Assembly (NCBI GenBank): GCA_004297305.1
Contig: SCTR01000010.1
Coordinates: 124,001-188,000 of the forward strand
From: Actinomycetota bacterium
GTDB lineage: Bacteria > Actinomycetota > Actinomycetes > S36-B12 > FW305-bin1
Length of the DNA: 64,000 bases
Direction of reading: 5' to 3'
Every line of letters begins with the position of its first letter. Positions within the stretch are counted from its first letter, which is position 1. The notes under the pieces were generated by a model. That model had not been told where the DNA came from. It saw only the letters and a program-made list of their open reading frames with translations, and did no database searches. This document shows, in pieces, positions 43,502-52,498 of the stretch. The position numbers and the translations under genes are program-made.

Positions 43502-44509
43502 CTACGAGCACGCCGGGATCGCGGCCCCGGCACGCCACTGGTCGATCGCCTTCACCGCGCCGTCCAACGTCGCCACCGGAGTGACCTGCAGCCCGTCGGG
43601 GACGTGACCGGCCAGTTCGCTACACAGGCTCTGCGGCATGAGGAAGAGCTGCGCGCCGGCACCGGCGGCTGCGGCGGCCTTCTGCCGGATCCCACCGACG
43701 GCACCGACCGCGCCGTCCGCATCGATCGTCCCGGTGCCGGCCACGACCCGGCCGCCGGTGAGCTGGTCGACGGTCAGCTTGTCCACGATGCCGAGGGCGA
43801 ACATCAGGCCCGCGCTCGGCCCACCGACATCGTCCAGCGTGATCGTCACGGAGAACGGCGGATTCTCCACGGTGGCCACCGAGATCCCCACGTACGGCAC
43901 GGCCGGGTCGCGTGGCGACGGGCCGCTGGTCACCGTGACGTTGGTGTCGGCGTCGTCCCGCCGTACGGCGAAACTCAGGTCGGTGCCGACGGGCTTCGCC
44001 CGGATCAACCGCCCGACGTCCTCACCGGTGTGGACCGGCGAACCGTCGATCGAGACGACGACGTCGCCGGGCCGCAGCTTGCCGGCGGCCGGGCCGCCGT
44101 CGACGACGCTGGACACCACCGCCGACGGGGTCAGCGGGACGCCCAGCTGCCGGGCGGCCGCCGTGACCGCGTCCTGCTGCGAGCTGCGGAACGCCTGGGC
44201 GTTGGCCTGGTCCACCTGATCCCCGGTGGCGTCAGGCGGGTAGAGCAGTTCCTGCGGCACCACGGCCTGGTCACCGGTGAACGCGGCCCACACCGCCACG
44301 CCGAGCGACAGGTCGCTGCGGGGTCCGCCCAGTTCGGACACCGTGAGCATGTCGAGGGCGCCGGTGGTGGGGTACGTCGTCGCGCCGCTGATCTGGATGA
44401 CGTCGTGGCCGCCGTACGACGCCAGGGTGTTGAACACTGGCCCCGGGGCGAGCCGCACGTAGGGCACCGGCAACCGGCTGGCCACCGCAAGCAAGACCGC
44501 GGCCAGCAC
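43502..44509 (-). CDS. PDZ domain and Lon-like (S16) serine protease, membrane-anchored
   Basis: A 335-aa YlbL/SdrC-type protein. It has an N-terminal membrane anchor, a PDZ domain about 125-205 (VVSSVVDGGPAAGKLRPGDVVVSIDG) and an S16 protease domain with catalytic Ser in GGPSAGLMFALG and Lys in GGIRQKAAAA. The listed start is GTG 44509; the frame is open further upstream (SRRSATLLLSAV) without ATG/GTG, so the anchor may begin slightly earlier. It cleaves proteins at the outer membrane face. Two near-identical 19-bp repeats lie beyond its stop. Confidence 0.9.
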   Translation of the reverse strand: MLAAVLLAVASRLPVPYVRLAPGPVFNTLASYGGHDVIQISGATTYPTTGALDMLTVSELGGPRSDLSLGVAVWAAFTGDQAVVPQELLYPPDATGDQVDQANAQAFRSSQQDAVTAAARQLGVPLTPSAVVSSVVDGGPAAGKLRPGDVVVSIDGSPVHTGEDVGRLIRAKPVGTDLSFAVRRDDADTNVTVTSGPSPRDPAVPYVGISVATVENPPFSVTITLDDVGGPSAGLMFALGIVDKLTVDQLTGGRVVAGTGTIDADGAVGAVGGIRQKAAAAAGAGAQLFLMPQSLCSELAGHVPDGLQVTPVATLDGAVKAIDQWRAGAAIPACS

Positions 44510-44546
44510 CGCGGACAGCAGCAGCGTGGCCGAACGTCGGCTCAGG

Positions 44547-44819
44547 TCACGCCGCCGAGTTGTCGGCCGGCGCCGTATCCGCCGAAGGACCGGTGGCCGA
44601 AACCCCGGTCACCGAGGGCCGGCTGGCCGGCCCGGCGGCGACAGACCCGCCGCGGCCGCGCTCCGGCAGCGGCCGTTCCATCGCGGCCCGGAACCGATCG
44701 CGTTCCTGCATCGCCTCATGCGCGTCGGCCGGTCGCTGCGGCCTGCCGCGCCACAGCGCCCACAGGAGGCCGAGCAGCGTGGCAGCCAGCGGAATCGACC
44801 ACCACAGGATCGGGGACAC
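44547..44819 (-). CDS. small membrane protein, function unknown
   Basis: A 90-aa protein. GTG 44819 is chosen because GGAGAGG lies seven bases upstream. One membrane helix (ILWWSIPLAATLLGLLWALW) is followed by an Arg-rich cytoplasmic segment (GRPQRPADAHEAMQERDRFRAAMERP) and a Pro/Ala/Ser tail. It lies directly upstream of the PDZ protease with about 37 bases between them, so cotranscription is likely. No family is recognised. Confidence 0.6.
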   Translation of the reverse strand: MSPILWWSIPLAATLLGLLWALWRGRPQRPADAHEAMQERDRFRAAMERPLPERGRGGSVAAGPASRPSVTGVSATGPSADTAPADNSAA

Positions 44820-44930
44820 GCCGGCCTCTCCTACCTCGGAGGCAGCCGGTCGCCCGCCGGGCGAACCGCAGCTGCCATGGACCATGGAGCACGTGCAGGG
44901 GACCTGAGCACGTGCGGCACAGCGTACGCG

Positions 44931-45353
44931 TTAGGGGCTGCCGACCCAGTGGGACGAGCCGTCGGTGTGGTGCTGGTTCTTCCAGATCGGCACCCGGTTC
45001 TTGAGCTCGTCGATCAGCCGCCGGCACGCGGCGAAGGCGTCACCGCGATGCGCGCATGCGACGGCGACCACGACCGCAGCGTCGCCGATGGCGAGGTCGC
45101 CGGTGCGGTGCACGGCCGCAACGGCGACGACCTCGGGTTCATCGGCGACCTCGGCGGCCACGGCCCCGAGGACGTCGGCCGCACTGGGATGAGCCCGATA
45201 GTCCAGGGCCGCGACGCCGATGCCCTCGTCGTGGTCGCGCACCGTCCCGACGAAGACGGCGACGCCGCCGGCACGCGAATCGGCGACCGCGGCCAGGACC
45301 TCGTCGACCTGCAGCGGCGTATCGCGGATCGCGACCAGCCGGACCTCACCCAC
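44931..45353 (-). CDS. moaE: molybdopterin synthase catalytic subunit MoaE
   Basis: A 140-aa MoaE, standard length, from GTG 45353 (an ATG at 45458 is possible but makes an atypical extension). Motifs: GGVAVFVGTVRDHDEG, LDYRAHPSAAD, VAAVHRTGDLAIGDAAVVVAV, HRGDAFAACRRLIDELKNRVPIWK. The last contains the catalytic Lys pair region. It converts precursor Z to molybdopterin with MoaD. No other moa gene is in the window. Confidence 0.92.
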   Translation of the reverse strand: MGEVRLVAIRDTPLQVDEVLAAVADSRAGGVAVFVGTVRDHDEGIGVAALDYRAHPSAADVLGAVAAEVADEPEVVAVAAVHRTGDLAIGDAAVVVAVACAHRGDAFAACRRLIDELKNRVPIWKNQHHTDGSSHWVGSP

Positions 45354-45564
45354 GGTCGGGATCCTAGGCAGGCGCGCCGACAGCAATCGGTTGGCGTCCA
45401 GCCGAAGGGCGGGCGCCGGTTCCGCCCGTGGCGGACAGCGACACGCGGCGGTCGTCACGCCCTATCCGCCCGGTTACCGTGGTCGCCATGGACGCCACTT
45501 CTCCGGCCTCGCCTCGTCCACCCGCGCCGCTGTTTCCCGCAGCGTCACCATCGGCGGTCGTGCG

Positions 45565-46989
45565 ATGAGTGACCGGCCGCCGTTCGGCTTCAGTGGCCCC
45601 GACGATCCGGACGACGAGGGCCGTCCCCAGGGTGGTGGCGGCCCGGCGGATCCGTTGGGATTCCTGGCGAATCTGACCGGTGGCGGTGGCGGACAGTTCG
45701 ACATGGGCCAACTCGGCGCCGCCCTGCAACAACTCGGCCGGATGCTGCAGACCGGCGGCGAGGGGCCGGTCAACTGGGAGATGGCCCACGACGTCGCCCG
45801 GCAGGAGCTGGCGAGCCAGGGTGATCCGGTCGTCGGCGGCGCTGACCGGCGCGCGGCCGAGGAAGCGGTCCGGCTCGCCGACTTGTGGCTGGACCAGGCC
45901 ACATCCTTCCCGGCGACCGGGCACGACGCGGCGGTGTGGAGTCGCAGCCAATGGCTGGAAGCGACGTTGCCGGCGTGGCGACGCATCGTCGAGCCCGTCG
46001 CCGAACATGTCCAGACCGCAATGGGGTCGGTACTGCCCTCGGCCGGCGAGGGCCTGCCACCCGGTGTCCCGCCGGAGTTCGCCGCGATGGCCGGCCCGCT
46101 GCTGGGGATGGCACGTCAGATGGGCTCGGCGATGTTCGGGATGCAACTGGGCCAAGGACTGGCCAGCCTCGCCGGTGAAGTCGTCGGCGCCGCGGACATC
46201 GGCATACCCCTGACTGCGGATGGCCGCCCGGTCCTGTTGCCGCGCAACGTCGAAGCCTTCGGAGCCGGCCTCGGCATACCGGCCGACGAGGTACGGCTCT
46301 ACCTCGCGTTGCGGGAGACCGCGCACCAGCGCCTGTTCACCCACGTGCCGTGGCTGCGCAGCCGGCTCGAGGCGGCCGTCGAGGCGTACGCGCGTGGCAT
46401 CCACGTCGACACCGCCCGCATCGAGGAGGCCGTACGAGACCTCGACCCGAGCAATCCCGCTGCGCTGCAGGAGGTTCTGGGTTCCGGGGTATTCGAGCCT
46501 GAGGACAGTCCGGAACAGCTGGCCGCGCTGGCCCGGCTGGAAACCCTGCTCGCTCTGGTCGAGGGATGGGTGGACCAGGTCGTCGACGCAGCCGTCGACG
46601 GCCGGCTACCGAGTGCGGATCGGTTGCGCGAGACCGTACGTCGGCGCCGCGCCGCCGGCGGTCCGGCGGAGAAGACGTTTGCGACCCTGGTGGGGCTGGA
46701 ACTGCGGCCGCGCCGGTGGCGGGAGGCCGCGACCGTGTGGGCCGAACTGCTGCAGGCACGCGGCGTCGCCGGCCGCGACGCGGTGTGGGAGCACCCCGAT
46801 CTCGTCCCAACCGCTGACGACCTCGACGACCCCACCGGCTACCTCCGCCGTTCTGCACCGCTGGATCTCGGTGAGCTCGAAGGACTGCCGGCCGTCGCCG
46901 AAGGTGAAGCCGACGCGGCCGAGCCCCGCGGGGACGATGCGGCTGAACCCGGCGGCGGCGAGGACCCCGGAACCGACCCCGGCCGGTGA
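45565..46989 (+). CDS. DUF2342 zinc-dependent metalloprotease family protein
   Basis: A 474-aa protein. It has a Gly-rich N-terminus (QGGGGPADPLGFLANLTGGG), then the DUF2342 domain (about 90-440): GMARQMGSAMFGMQLGQGLA, ALRETAHQRLFTHVPWL (metal-binding-like His pattern) and EGWVDQVVDAAVDGRLP. The acidic tail is disordered. The family is annotated as putative hydrolase or F420-associated protein, with no proven activity. It sits opposite moaE and overlaps the Nudix gene by four bases (GTGA). Confidence 0.85.
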   Translation: MSDRPPFGFSGPDDPDDEGRPQGGGGPADPLGFLANLTGGGGGQFDMGQLGAALQQLGRMLQTGGEGPVNWEMAHDVARQELASQGDPVVGGADRRAAEEAVRLADLWLDQATSFPATGHDAAVWSRSQWLEATLPAWRRIVEPVAEHVQTAMGSVLPSAGEGLPPGVPPEFAAMAGPLLGMARQMGSAMFGMQLGQGLASLAGEVVGAADIGIPLTADGRPVLLPRNVEAFGAGLGIPADEVRLYLALRETAHQRLFTHVPWLRSRLEAAVEAYARGIHVDTARIEEAVRDLDPSNPAALQEVLGSGVFEPEDSPEQLAALARLETLLALVEGWVDQVVDAAVDGRLPSADRLRETVRRRRAAGGPAEKTFATLVGLELRPRRWREAATVWAELLQARGVAGRDAVWEHPDLVPTADDLDDPTGYLRRSAPLDLGELEGLPAVAEGEADAAEPRGDDAAEPGGGEDPGTDPGR

Positions 46990-47585
46990 CGGACGGCGCG
47001 GCTGCTCCGGCTCCCGACCCGCCGGCTCCCGACGCACCGGCCCAACACGCGGAAGCCCGGCAGGTACTGGCTCGGTGGCACACGGCCGACCCGGCGCAGT
47101 CCCGGCTACGGTCGGACTTCGTCGATTTCCTCGACGCCCATCAGGACGGCCTGCAGCGTGAGTGCCTGGCCGGGCACCTCACCGCGAGCGTGCTGGTCGC
47201 CGACAGCACTGTCGAATCCGTCCTGCTCACCTTGCATCCCAAGGTGGGCCGCTGGCTGCAGCTGGGCGGCCATATCGAGCCCGGTGACGTCGACCTGCGA
47301 GCGGCGGCCGCTCGTGAAGCGTTGGAGGAGAGTGGAATCGACGGCCTGACGCTATCGGCCGAGCCACTGCACCTGGACCGCCACCGAGTCCGCTGCCGAC
47401 CCGACGTCGTCCTGGACCATTGGGACGTCCAGTACGTCGCGCTTGCCCCGGCGGGCGCGCGGGCGGTTCGCAGCGCCGAGTCCACGGAACTCGCCTGGTT
47501 CACCTGGAATCAGCTCCCGGAACGGACCGACGACGCCGTGCGCGCGCTGGTCGCGGCGGCGCGCAGCCTGCGGCCGGGTCCCTAA
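46986..47585 (+). CDS. Nudix hydrolase
   Basis: A 199-aa hydrolase. The Nudix box region is GGHIEPGDVDLRAAAAREAL followed by EESGI. REALEESGI fits the REUxEExGU core, but the first conserved Glu position is occupied by Val or Asp, a variant seen in other actinobacterial members. VASVLVADS-like SVLVADSTVESVLL is the opening strand. Substrate is unknown. It is translationally coupled to the DUF2342 gene. Confidence 0.85.
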   Translation: MTDGAAAPAPDPPAPDAPAQHAEARQVLARWHTADPAQSRLRSDFVDFLDAHQDGLQRECLAGHLTASVLVADSTVESVLLTLHPKVGRWLQLGGHIEPGDVDLRAAAAREALEESGIDGLTLSAEPLHLDRHRVRCRPDVVLDHWDVQYVALAPAGARAVRSAESTELAWFTWNQLPERTDDAVRALVAAARSLRPGP

Positions 47586-47607
47586 CGCGGTCCGGGCGGC
47601 GGCGACG

Positions 47608-48291
47608 CTACGGCGCTGTCCCGATCTCCCACAGCCCCAAGGCATCCCAACGGTCTGAGGTCGCTGCGGGAGGACGAGACGCCGCACGACCGGACAGCTG
47701 CGGATCCGCACGCGGGCCGCTCCTGTCACGCGCGTCGCCGGTCACCCCAGCGGCGTCGTCAGCAGAAGCCGGACGGCGGCCGTGGGCGTCCGCGTGCGCG
47801 ACGCCGTCGAGGAAGGCGCGGGCGCGCTCCGTGCCAGGGAAACGGGACACCAGGGACTGGAAGGCCGCGCCATGACCGGGCTCCACCAGGTGGGCGAGCT
47901 CGTGCAGCAGGACGTAGTCGACGACGTACTCCGGCATGGGTTGAAGGCGATCGGAGAGCCGAATCGTGGCGTCCAGCGGCGTGCACGAACCCCAGCGGCG
48001 GTGCATGGTCGACACCCACCGCACCGACGCGGGCCGGGGCGCTTCGGGCAAGTAGCGCTTGGCGAGGACGGCCGCTCGGGCCGCGAGTTCGCCGTCACCA
48101 CGAGCGGCGCGGGCGCTACGCCGGTCGAGCCGCGCGACAAGTTCCTCGACGTACCGCCGGACGTCACGCTCCGGCATCCGCGCCGGGACCACGACGACGG
48201 TGCGTCCATCCTCACGAGTGGCACTCACCGAGCGGCGTCGCCGCTGGCTGCGGCGGATCTCGACGCCCGCGGGGGCCCAGGACCGGTCCAT
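47608..48291 (-). CDS. YgjP/DUF45-type metallopeptidase
   Basis: A 227-aa protein starting near 48291 (MDRSWAPAGVEIRRSQRRRR). The DUF45 (SprT-like, YgjP) fold shows RWGSCTPLDATIRLSDRL, then the zinc motif HELAHLVEPGHGAAF with the third ligand His downstream. The C-terminal 50 residues are disordered. The in-frame upstream region is Arg-rich and unlikely to be translated. Role unproven; the family resembles phage-type zinc peptidases that act on proteins. Confidence 0.85.
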   Translation of the reverse strand: MDRSWAPAGVEIRRSQRRRRSVSATREDGRTVVVVPARMPERDVRRYVEELVARLDRRSARAARGDGELAARAAVLAKRYLPEAPRPASVRWVSTMHRRWGSCTPLDATIRLSDRLQPMPEYVVDYVLLHELAHLVEPGHGAAFQSLVSRFPGTERARAFLDGVAHADAHGRRPASADDAAGVTGDARDRSGPRADPQLSGRAASRPPAATSDRWDALGLWEIGTAP

Positions 48292-48913
48292 GACGGCCAC
48301 CGTAGGCGCCGGGTCCGACTCCGCGCGGCCGACGCACACAGGCCCACCACAGCGGGCGTCCCGACGTCCGCCGCTCCGGGCGGAGCGTCCGCGAGATGTC
48401 CTGCGGGCAACCGCCAGACGACGACCGGACACCAAGTTTCTTCTGCCCACACGCGGTGGACGACGACAGCGCAGGTCATCGGCCGCAGCCGACCGGACAC
48501 GCTCAGGCGTGTCCCCAGGCCGTCCCCCGGTGCTCCACAGCGACGCGCCGACCCATCCCCAGATCGTCCCCAGCGCTGTCCACAAGGCGGGGCCGGGCGG
48601 CGTTGACGCCACCGACCTGCGTTCGTAGGTTTCCCCCCCGACGGAGCCCTCGGGATAACGGACGGGCGCGCGCAGGGGAAGGCGCGCGGCAGTGCGGCAC
48701 CCGGGGGCTCCGACTCGTTCCCCAGCGACGGCGAGCAGCGACCTCGCGGTCGCGAACGCGGCCCTCGGGGGCTACCCGCCCCGACACGACGCAGCCACTG
48801 CGGCGCACGGTGCGCCGGGTGGTGCGCCGCGTCGTCTAGGGTTCACACCGATCAGGCCACTCGTCGGTGGCCGCCGGCGGACGACCCCATGTCCGCCCGA
48901 CGAAGGAGGACCC
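48292..48913. other. intergenic region without a recognisable gene
   Basis: About 620 bases between the divergent YgjP-like and DUF5679 genes. Frames here are Arg/Pro/Ala-rich and conflict between strands. A CTGTCCACAAG near 48578 is one mismatch from a DnaA box but is alone. GTGCGCCG is repeated near 48810. The ribosome binding site of the DUF5679 gene (GAAGGAGGAC) is at its right end. Confidence 0.5.
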
Positions 48914-49075
48914 ATGGCCGAGACTTACAGCGGCGAGGCCTACTGCGTGAAGTGCAAGGCCAAGCGCGAGTTCACCGGGGAGGTCTCCGTCAACGCCAAG
49001 GGCACACGCATCGCCAAGGGGACCTGTCCGGTGTGCAGCACGACCGTCACCCGGATCCTGGGCAAGGCGTCCTGA
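48914..49075 (+). CDS. DUF5679 small zinc-ribbon-like protein
   Basis: A 53-aa protein with a near-perfect GGAGG six bases upstream of ATG 48914. YCVKCKAKREFTG and GTCPVCSTTVTRILG give two CxxC pairs, a zinc ribbon. DUF5679 proteins are abundant in actinomycetes and of unknown function. A strong hairpin terminator follows. Confidence 0.9.
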   Translation: MAETYSGEAYCVKCKAKREFTGEVSVNAKGTRIAKGTCPVCSTTVTRILGKAS

Positions 49076-49139
49076 CGCAGTCCAGCCCGTCGCAGCGTTC
49101 GGCCTGACCTGTCGGTCGGCCGGCGCCGCTCGTTTGTCG

Positions 49140-49175
49140 AAGAAGGGGACGTCCCGTCGGGGCGTCCCCTTCTTC
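49140..49175 (+). terminator. rho-independent-type terminator
   Basis: A 12-bp perfect stem AAGAAGGGGACG / CGTCCCCTTCTT with an 11-base loop, 65 bases after the DUF5679 stop. The right arm ends CTTCTTCTGCG rather than a true T-run. Confidence 0.7.
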
Positions 49176-49353
49176 TGCGTAGACCGCCCTTGCGACGCCA
49201 CGCCATGGGACGCCTCGCCCGTGCGATGTCACGCCCGCATCGCGACGCTGCCATCGGTCGCCGCCGCACCGTCGTCGATGTCGGCTCGGATCGCGGTCCG
49301 CGTGCTGTGGATGGCTGGTCCCGCCGGTCAGCCGGGCACGGCACGCTGCCCCC

Positions 49354-50595
49354 ATGGAAGCTCCGCACCGCACCGGCTCGTCCCGCCCTGGTCTAGACGA
49401 CGCTGGTCCAGACGACGCTGGCCCAGACCGCGCCGGTCCACCTCCCCCTCGATCGCCCCTGCCGTACCGGCCCCGGCTCCGGCGGGAGGTCCCGCTGCTG
49501 TGGCGGGCTGACGACGAGTTGCAGGTGGGTATCGACGCTCCGAGCGTGGTGGTACTGCCGGCCGCCGACCGGCGAGTGGTGACCTGGTTGCGCGGCTTGG
49601 ACGGCGTACGGACCGCCGACGAGGCGCTCGCTGCGGCGGCGACGGCCGGGATGGGCCGGCAAACCGCGGCCGCCGTACTGGACGCACTGCGGGCCAGTGG
49701 AGCCCTCGACGACGCCGATCGCGCTGCGGGTTCGCTGCGGCTCGTGGGTCCCGCCGAACGAGCCCGGCTCCACCCCGACCTGCTCGCCGCCGGGCCGGTG
49801 ACTTTCGACGTCCGGGCGACCAGCCGTATCCGAGTCCAAGGGACCGGCCGAGTGGCGTCAACCGTCGCTACCGTCCTGGCAGCATCCGGCGTCGGCGCCG
49901 TCGAGGTGGTCGAGCCCGCGACGGGTCGGACACTGTCCCCCGCCGACTGCGCTCCGGCCGGACCCGCGCCGTCGCAGTACGCGCGCGACGCGGTCGAGGC
50001 GGTATCCGCGGCCGTACGCCGTACCGCCCCGTCCGCCGCGACCTCAGTGGTCGGCCGGCCCGACCTGGTGGTCCTCGCCGACGCCTCCCACCTGCGCGCG
50101 GTGGACGCCGAGCCATTGCTCATCGATGACGTGGTCCACCTGCCGGTCACGGCCCATTTGGCCCGCGCCACGGTCGGTCCCCTGGTCGTCCCGGGTGTGA
50201 CCGGCTGCCTGGACTGCCTGGCGCTGCATCGACGGGACCGCGACCCGCACGCGCCGCGGGTCGACCTGCAGCTGGCGTATCGACGGCCTCGGCCGGTGGT
50301 CCCTGTCGCGCTGGCAACCGCGGCGGCCGCCCATGCCGCGCTCGTCGTGTTGAGCTGGCTGGGTCGCGACGAACCGACGATCGCGGGGACCGCGCCGCCG
50401 CCGACCACACCGCCGACAGGAGCCGGGGCAGCGGGGGTGCTGCCGGCGGGGGTGCTGCCGGCGGGGGTGCTGCCGGCGGGGGTGCTGCCAGACGTCTTCA
50501 CGACGGTGCTGGAGTTGTCCACCGACGGCACGACCCACTCGACACCCGCCCCGGCGCACCCGGGCTGTGGTTGCCGCTGGCGGCAGGCCGGCTGA
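49354..50595 (+). CDS. ThiF-like / cyclodehydratase-like protein (TOMM leader-binding family)
   Basis: A 413-aa protein. It has a disordered N-terminus with DDAGPD repeats, then a winged-helix-like region (LWRADDELQVGIDAPS..WLRGLDGVRTADEAL), a degenerate Rossmann ThiF-like domain (RIRVQGTGRVASTVATVLAAS) and the family mark LVVPGVTGCLDCLALHRRDRDP. These proteins are annotated as bacteriocin-cyclodehydratase or TOMM leader-binding, but here no YcaO or precursor gene is nearby. The gene sits in a conserved backbone position, so a housekeeping role is more likely. Near the C-terminus are four AGVLP repeats. GCGCRW may bind metal. Confidence 0.72.
   Translation: MEAPHRTGSSRPGLDDAGPDDAGPDRAGPPPPRSPLPYRPRLRREVPLLWRADDELQVGIDAPSVVVLPAADRRVVTWLRGLDGVRTADEALAAAATAGMGRQTAAAVLDALRASGALDDADRAAGSLRLVGPAERARLHPDLLAAGPVTFDVRATSRIRVQGTGRVASTVATVLAASGVGAVEVVEPATGRTLSPADCAPAGPAPSQYARDAVEAVSAAVRRTAPSAATSVVGRPDLVVLADASHLRAVDAEPLLIDDVVHLPVTAHLARATVGPLVVPGVTGCLDCLALHRRDRDPHAPRVDLQLAYRRPRPVVPVALATAAAAHAALVVLSWLGRDEPTIAGTAPPPTTPPTGAGAAGVLPAGVLPAGVLPAGVLPDVFTTVLELSTDGTTHSTPAPAHPGCGCRWRQAG
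50431..50490 (+). repeat. four 15-bp tandem repeats
   Basis: GCGGGGGTGCTGCCG occurs four times in a row (last copy ending CCA), encoding AGVLP x4 inside the ThiF-like gene. Near-identity indicates recent slippage expansion. Confidence 0.9.
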
Positions 50596-50656
50596 GCCGG
50601 GGGCCGAGGCGGGACGACCGGTCACATCCGGGCGGCTCGTACCTGACAATGGGCCC

Positions 50657-52051
50657 GTGGCCGACCTCCCCCGCACCGCGCTGACCCGCGGCGCGAAGAT
50701 CGCGGCATTGCCGCTGGGCATGGCCGGCCGGGCGGCCCTCGGCTTCGGCAAGCGGGTGGTCGGCGCGCCGGCCGAGGCGGTGACCGCCGAGCTGCAGCAG
50801 AAGACCGCCGAGCAGATGTTCCGCGTCCTCGGTGAACTCAAGGGCGGCGCGATGAAGTTCGGCCAGGCCCTGAGCGTGTTCGAAGCCGCGCTGCCGGAGG
50901 AACTCGCCGGCCCGTACCGGGAACACCTGACCAAGCTGCAGGACGCGGCCCCGCCCATGTCGGCGCAGACCGTCCACGAGGTACTGCGACAGGAACTCGG
51001 GCCGCGCTGGCGTGACCGGTTCGCCGAGTTCGACGATGTCCCGGCCGCGTCGGCGTCGCTCGGGCAGGTTCACCGGGCTGTCGCGCGGGACGGCCGCGAG
51101 GTGGCCGTGAAAGTGCAGTATCCCGGCGCCGACAAGGCGCTGACCGCGGACCTCAACCAGGTCACCCGCATGGGGCGAGTCTTCGCCTCGTGGGTTCCCG
51201 GGCTGGACATCAAACCGCTTCTCGCGGAGTTCAAGCAGCGGGTCATCGAGGAGTTGGACTACCTCAAGGAATCCCGCTCGCAGCGGGCCTTCGCCGTGGC
51301 GTACGAGGGCGACCCCGACGTCGTCGTACCCCACGTGCTGGCGGCGTCGCCGTACGTCCTGGTCTCGGAGTGGCTCGAGGGACGGCCGCTGTCCCGGCTG
51401 ATCGCCGAGGGCAGCCAGGCCGAGCGGGACCACGCCGGCCAGCTGTACCAGCGCTTCCTGCTGTCCGGTCCGGCCCGCGCCGGGCTGCTGCACGCCGACC
51501 CGCACCCGGGCAACTACCGGATCACGCCGGACGGCCGGCTCGGCGTACTGGACTTCGGGGCGGTCGCGCAACTGCCCGACGGGCTGCCGCCGTCGGTCGG
51601 GCGACTGCTGGCCATCGCGCTGTCCGGCGACGCCGGCACCGTGCTTGCGGGGCTACGGGCGGAGGGTTTCGTCAAACCACGTATCGACGTGGACGCCGAT
51701 GCCCTGCTGGCCTATCTCGACCCATTCGTCGAACCGGTGCGCCACGAGCATTTCCGCTACTCCCGCGAATGGCTGCGCGGACAGTTCGCCCGCATCAACG
51801 ATCCGCGTAATCCCGATTTCAGTATCGGGCTGAAGATCAACCTGCCCCCTTCGTACCTGCTCATTCACCGGGTCTGGATGGGCGGCGTCGGCGTGCTGTG
51901 CCAGCTGGAGGCCGACGTCCCGGTCCTCGCCGAGTTCCAGCGGTGGGTGCCGGGCTTCGCCGCCGAACCGGGGCAACCGGTGACTGCCGAACCGGCGGTC
52001 ACCGACACCGACGCAACGGCCACCGACGGCGTGCCGACCGACCCGGCGTAA
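50657..52051 (+). CDS. ABC1/AarF/UbiB-family atypical kinase
   Basis: A 464-aa protein from GTG near 50657. The family's KxGQ motif is LKGGAMKFGQALSVFE, and AAPPMS..VLRQELG follows. The Ala-rich loop is ASASLGQVHRA, VAVKVQYPG carries the Lys, EELDYLKES follows, and LHADPHPGNY and VLDFGAV are the catalytic and metal loops. Such atypical kinases/ATPases support quinone or lipid metabolism. The C-terminal 40 residues are Thr/Asp-rich and disordered. It is next to whiB7 as in mycobacteria, where the neighbour has been linked to drug tolerance. Confidence 0.92.
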   Translation: MADLPRTALTRGAKIAALPLGMAGRAALGFGKRVVGAPAEAVTAELQQKTAEQMFRVLGELKGGAMKFGQALSVFEAALPEELAGPYREHLTKLQDAAPPMSAQTVHEVLRQELGPRWRDRFAEFDDVPAASASLGQVHRAVARDGREVAVKVQYPGADKALTADLNQVTRMGRVFASWVPGLDIKPLLAEFKQRVIEELDYLKESRSQRAFAVAYEGDPDVVVPHVLAASPYVLVSEWLEGRPLSRLIAEGSQAERDHAGQLYQRFLLSGPARAGLLHADPHPGNYRITPDGRLGVLDFGAVAQLPDGLPPSVGRLLAIALSGDAGTVLAGLRAEGFVKPRIDVDADALLAYLDPFVEPVRHEHFRYSREWLRGQFARINDPRNPDFSIGLKINLPPSYLLIHRVWMGGVGVLCQLEADVPVLAEFQRWVPGFAAEPGQPVTAEPAVTDTDATATDGVPTDPA

Positions 52052-52107
52052 GCAGCGGGAGTACCAACTGGGTCTGCCGTGCCCGGCAATAGCAACGGGT
52101 CCGACAG

Positions 52108-52130
52108 CGGATCGGCCCCCCGCCGATCGC
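52108..52130. terminator. possible bidirectional terminator hairpin
   Basis: GATCGGC / GCCGATC arms around a C-run between the convergent ABC1 and small zinc-ribbon genes. No U-tract is seen on either side. Confidence 0.3.
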
Positions 52131-52185
52131 GCCATCGGACCCGCAACCCCCGTGCCCCGGGCCCCGCAGCCCTTCGGGACTTCAG

Positions 52186-52371
52186 TCAGCCGCGACGGAC
52201 CAAACCCGTCTCCACCGCGTGCAGATCGATCCGAGTGCACGCTGGGCAGTAGCGGCGTACTGCCCCGTCCTCGACTGACAACATCCAGCGCAACGCCTGC
52301 CACGGCTCCTCGTCGATGTCGACCAGGTCTCGGCAAGACGCACACACCATGACGTTCATCGTCATCACCAC
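52186..52371 (-). CDS. small CxxC/CxxC protein
   Basis: A 61-aa frame, MVMTMNVMVCASCRDLV..RRYCPACTRIDLHAVE. Two CxxC pairs spaced 30 residues apart suggest a zinc ribbon. Several in-frame ATGs occur at the start, with MNVMVCASC the most likely beginning. It lies downstream of whiB7 on the same strand with 174 bases between. No family is recognised. Confidence 0.6.
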   Translation of the reverse strand: MVMTMNVMVCASCRDLVDIDEEPWQALRWMLSVEDGAVRRYCPACTRIDLHAVETGLVRRG

Positions 52372-52498
52372 CCCGCGCCAGCATGCCGCGGGCGAGCCGG
52401 AAATCGCCTCCGACGCACGGCTACGACCGGTGACGAACTGGACCGCATTCAGCCGACCGGACGACCGAACCCAGACGGAGCAGTCCGCATCGCCTACC

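Noticed and set aside
48292-48913. Replication origin or DnaA-box cluster
   Set aside because: Only one imperfect DnaA-like box was seen, with no dnaA/dnaN/parB genes and no A/T-rich unwinding region.
49354-50595. TOMM/thiopeptide-like biosynthetic cluster
   Set aside because: Only the ThiF-like gene is present; no YcaO, dehydrogenase or precursor peptide is nearby, and the gene sits in conserved backbone order.
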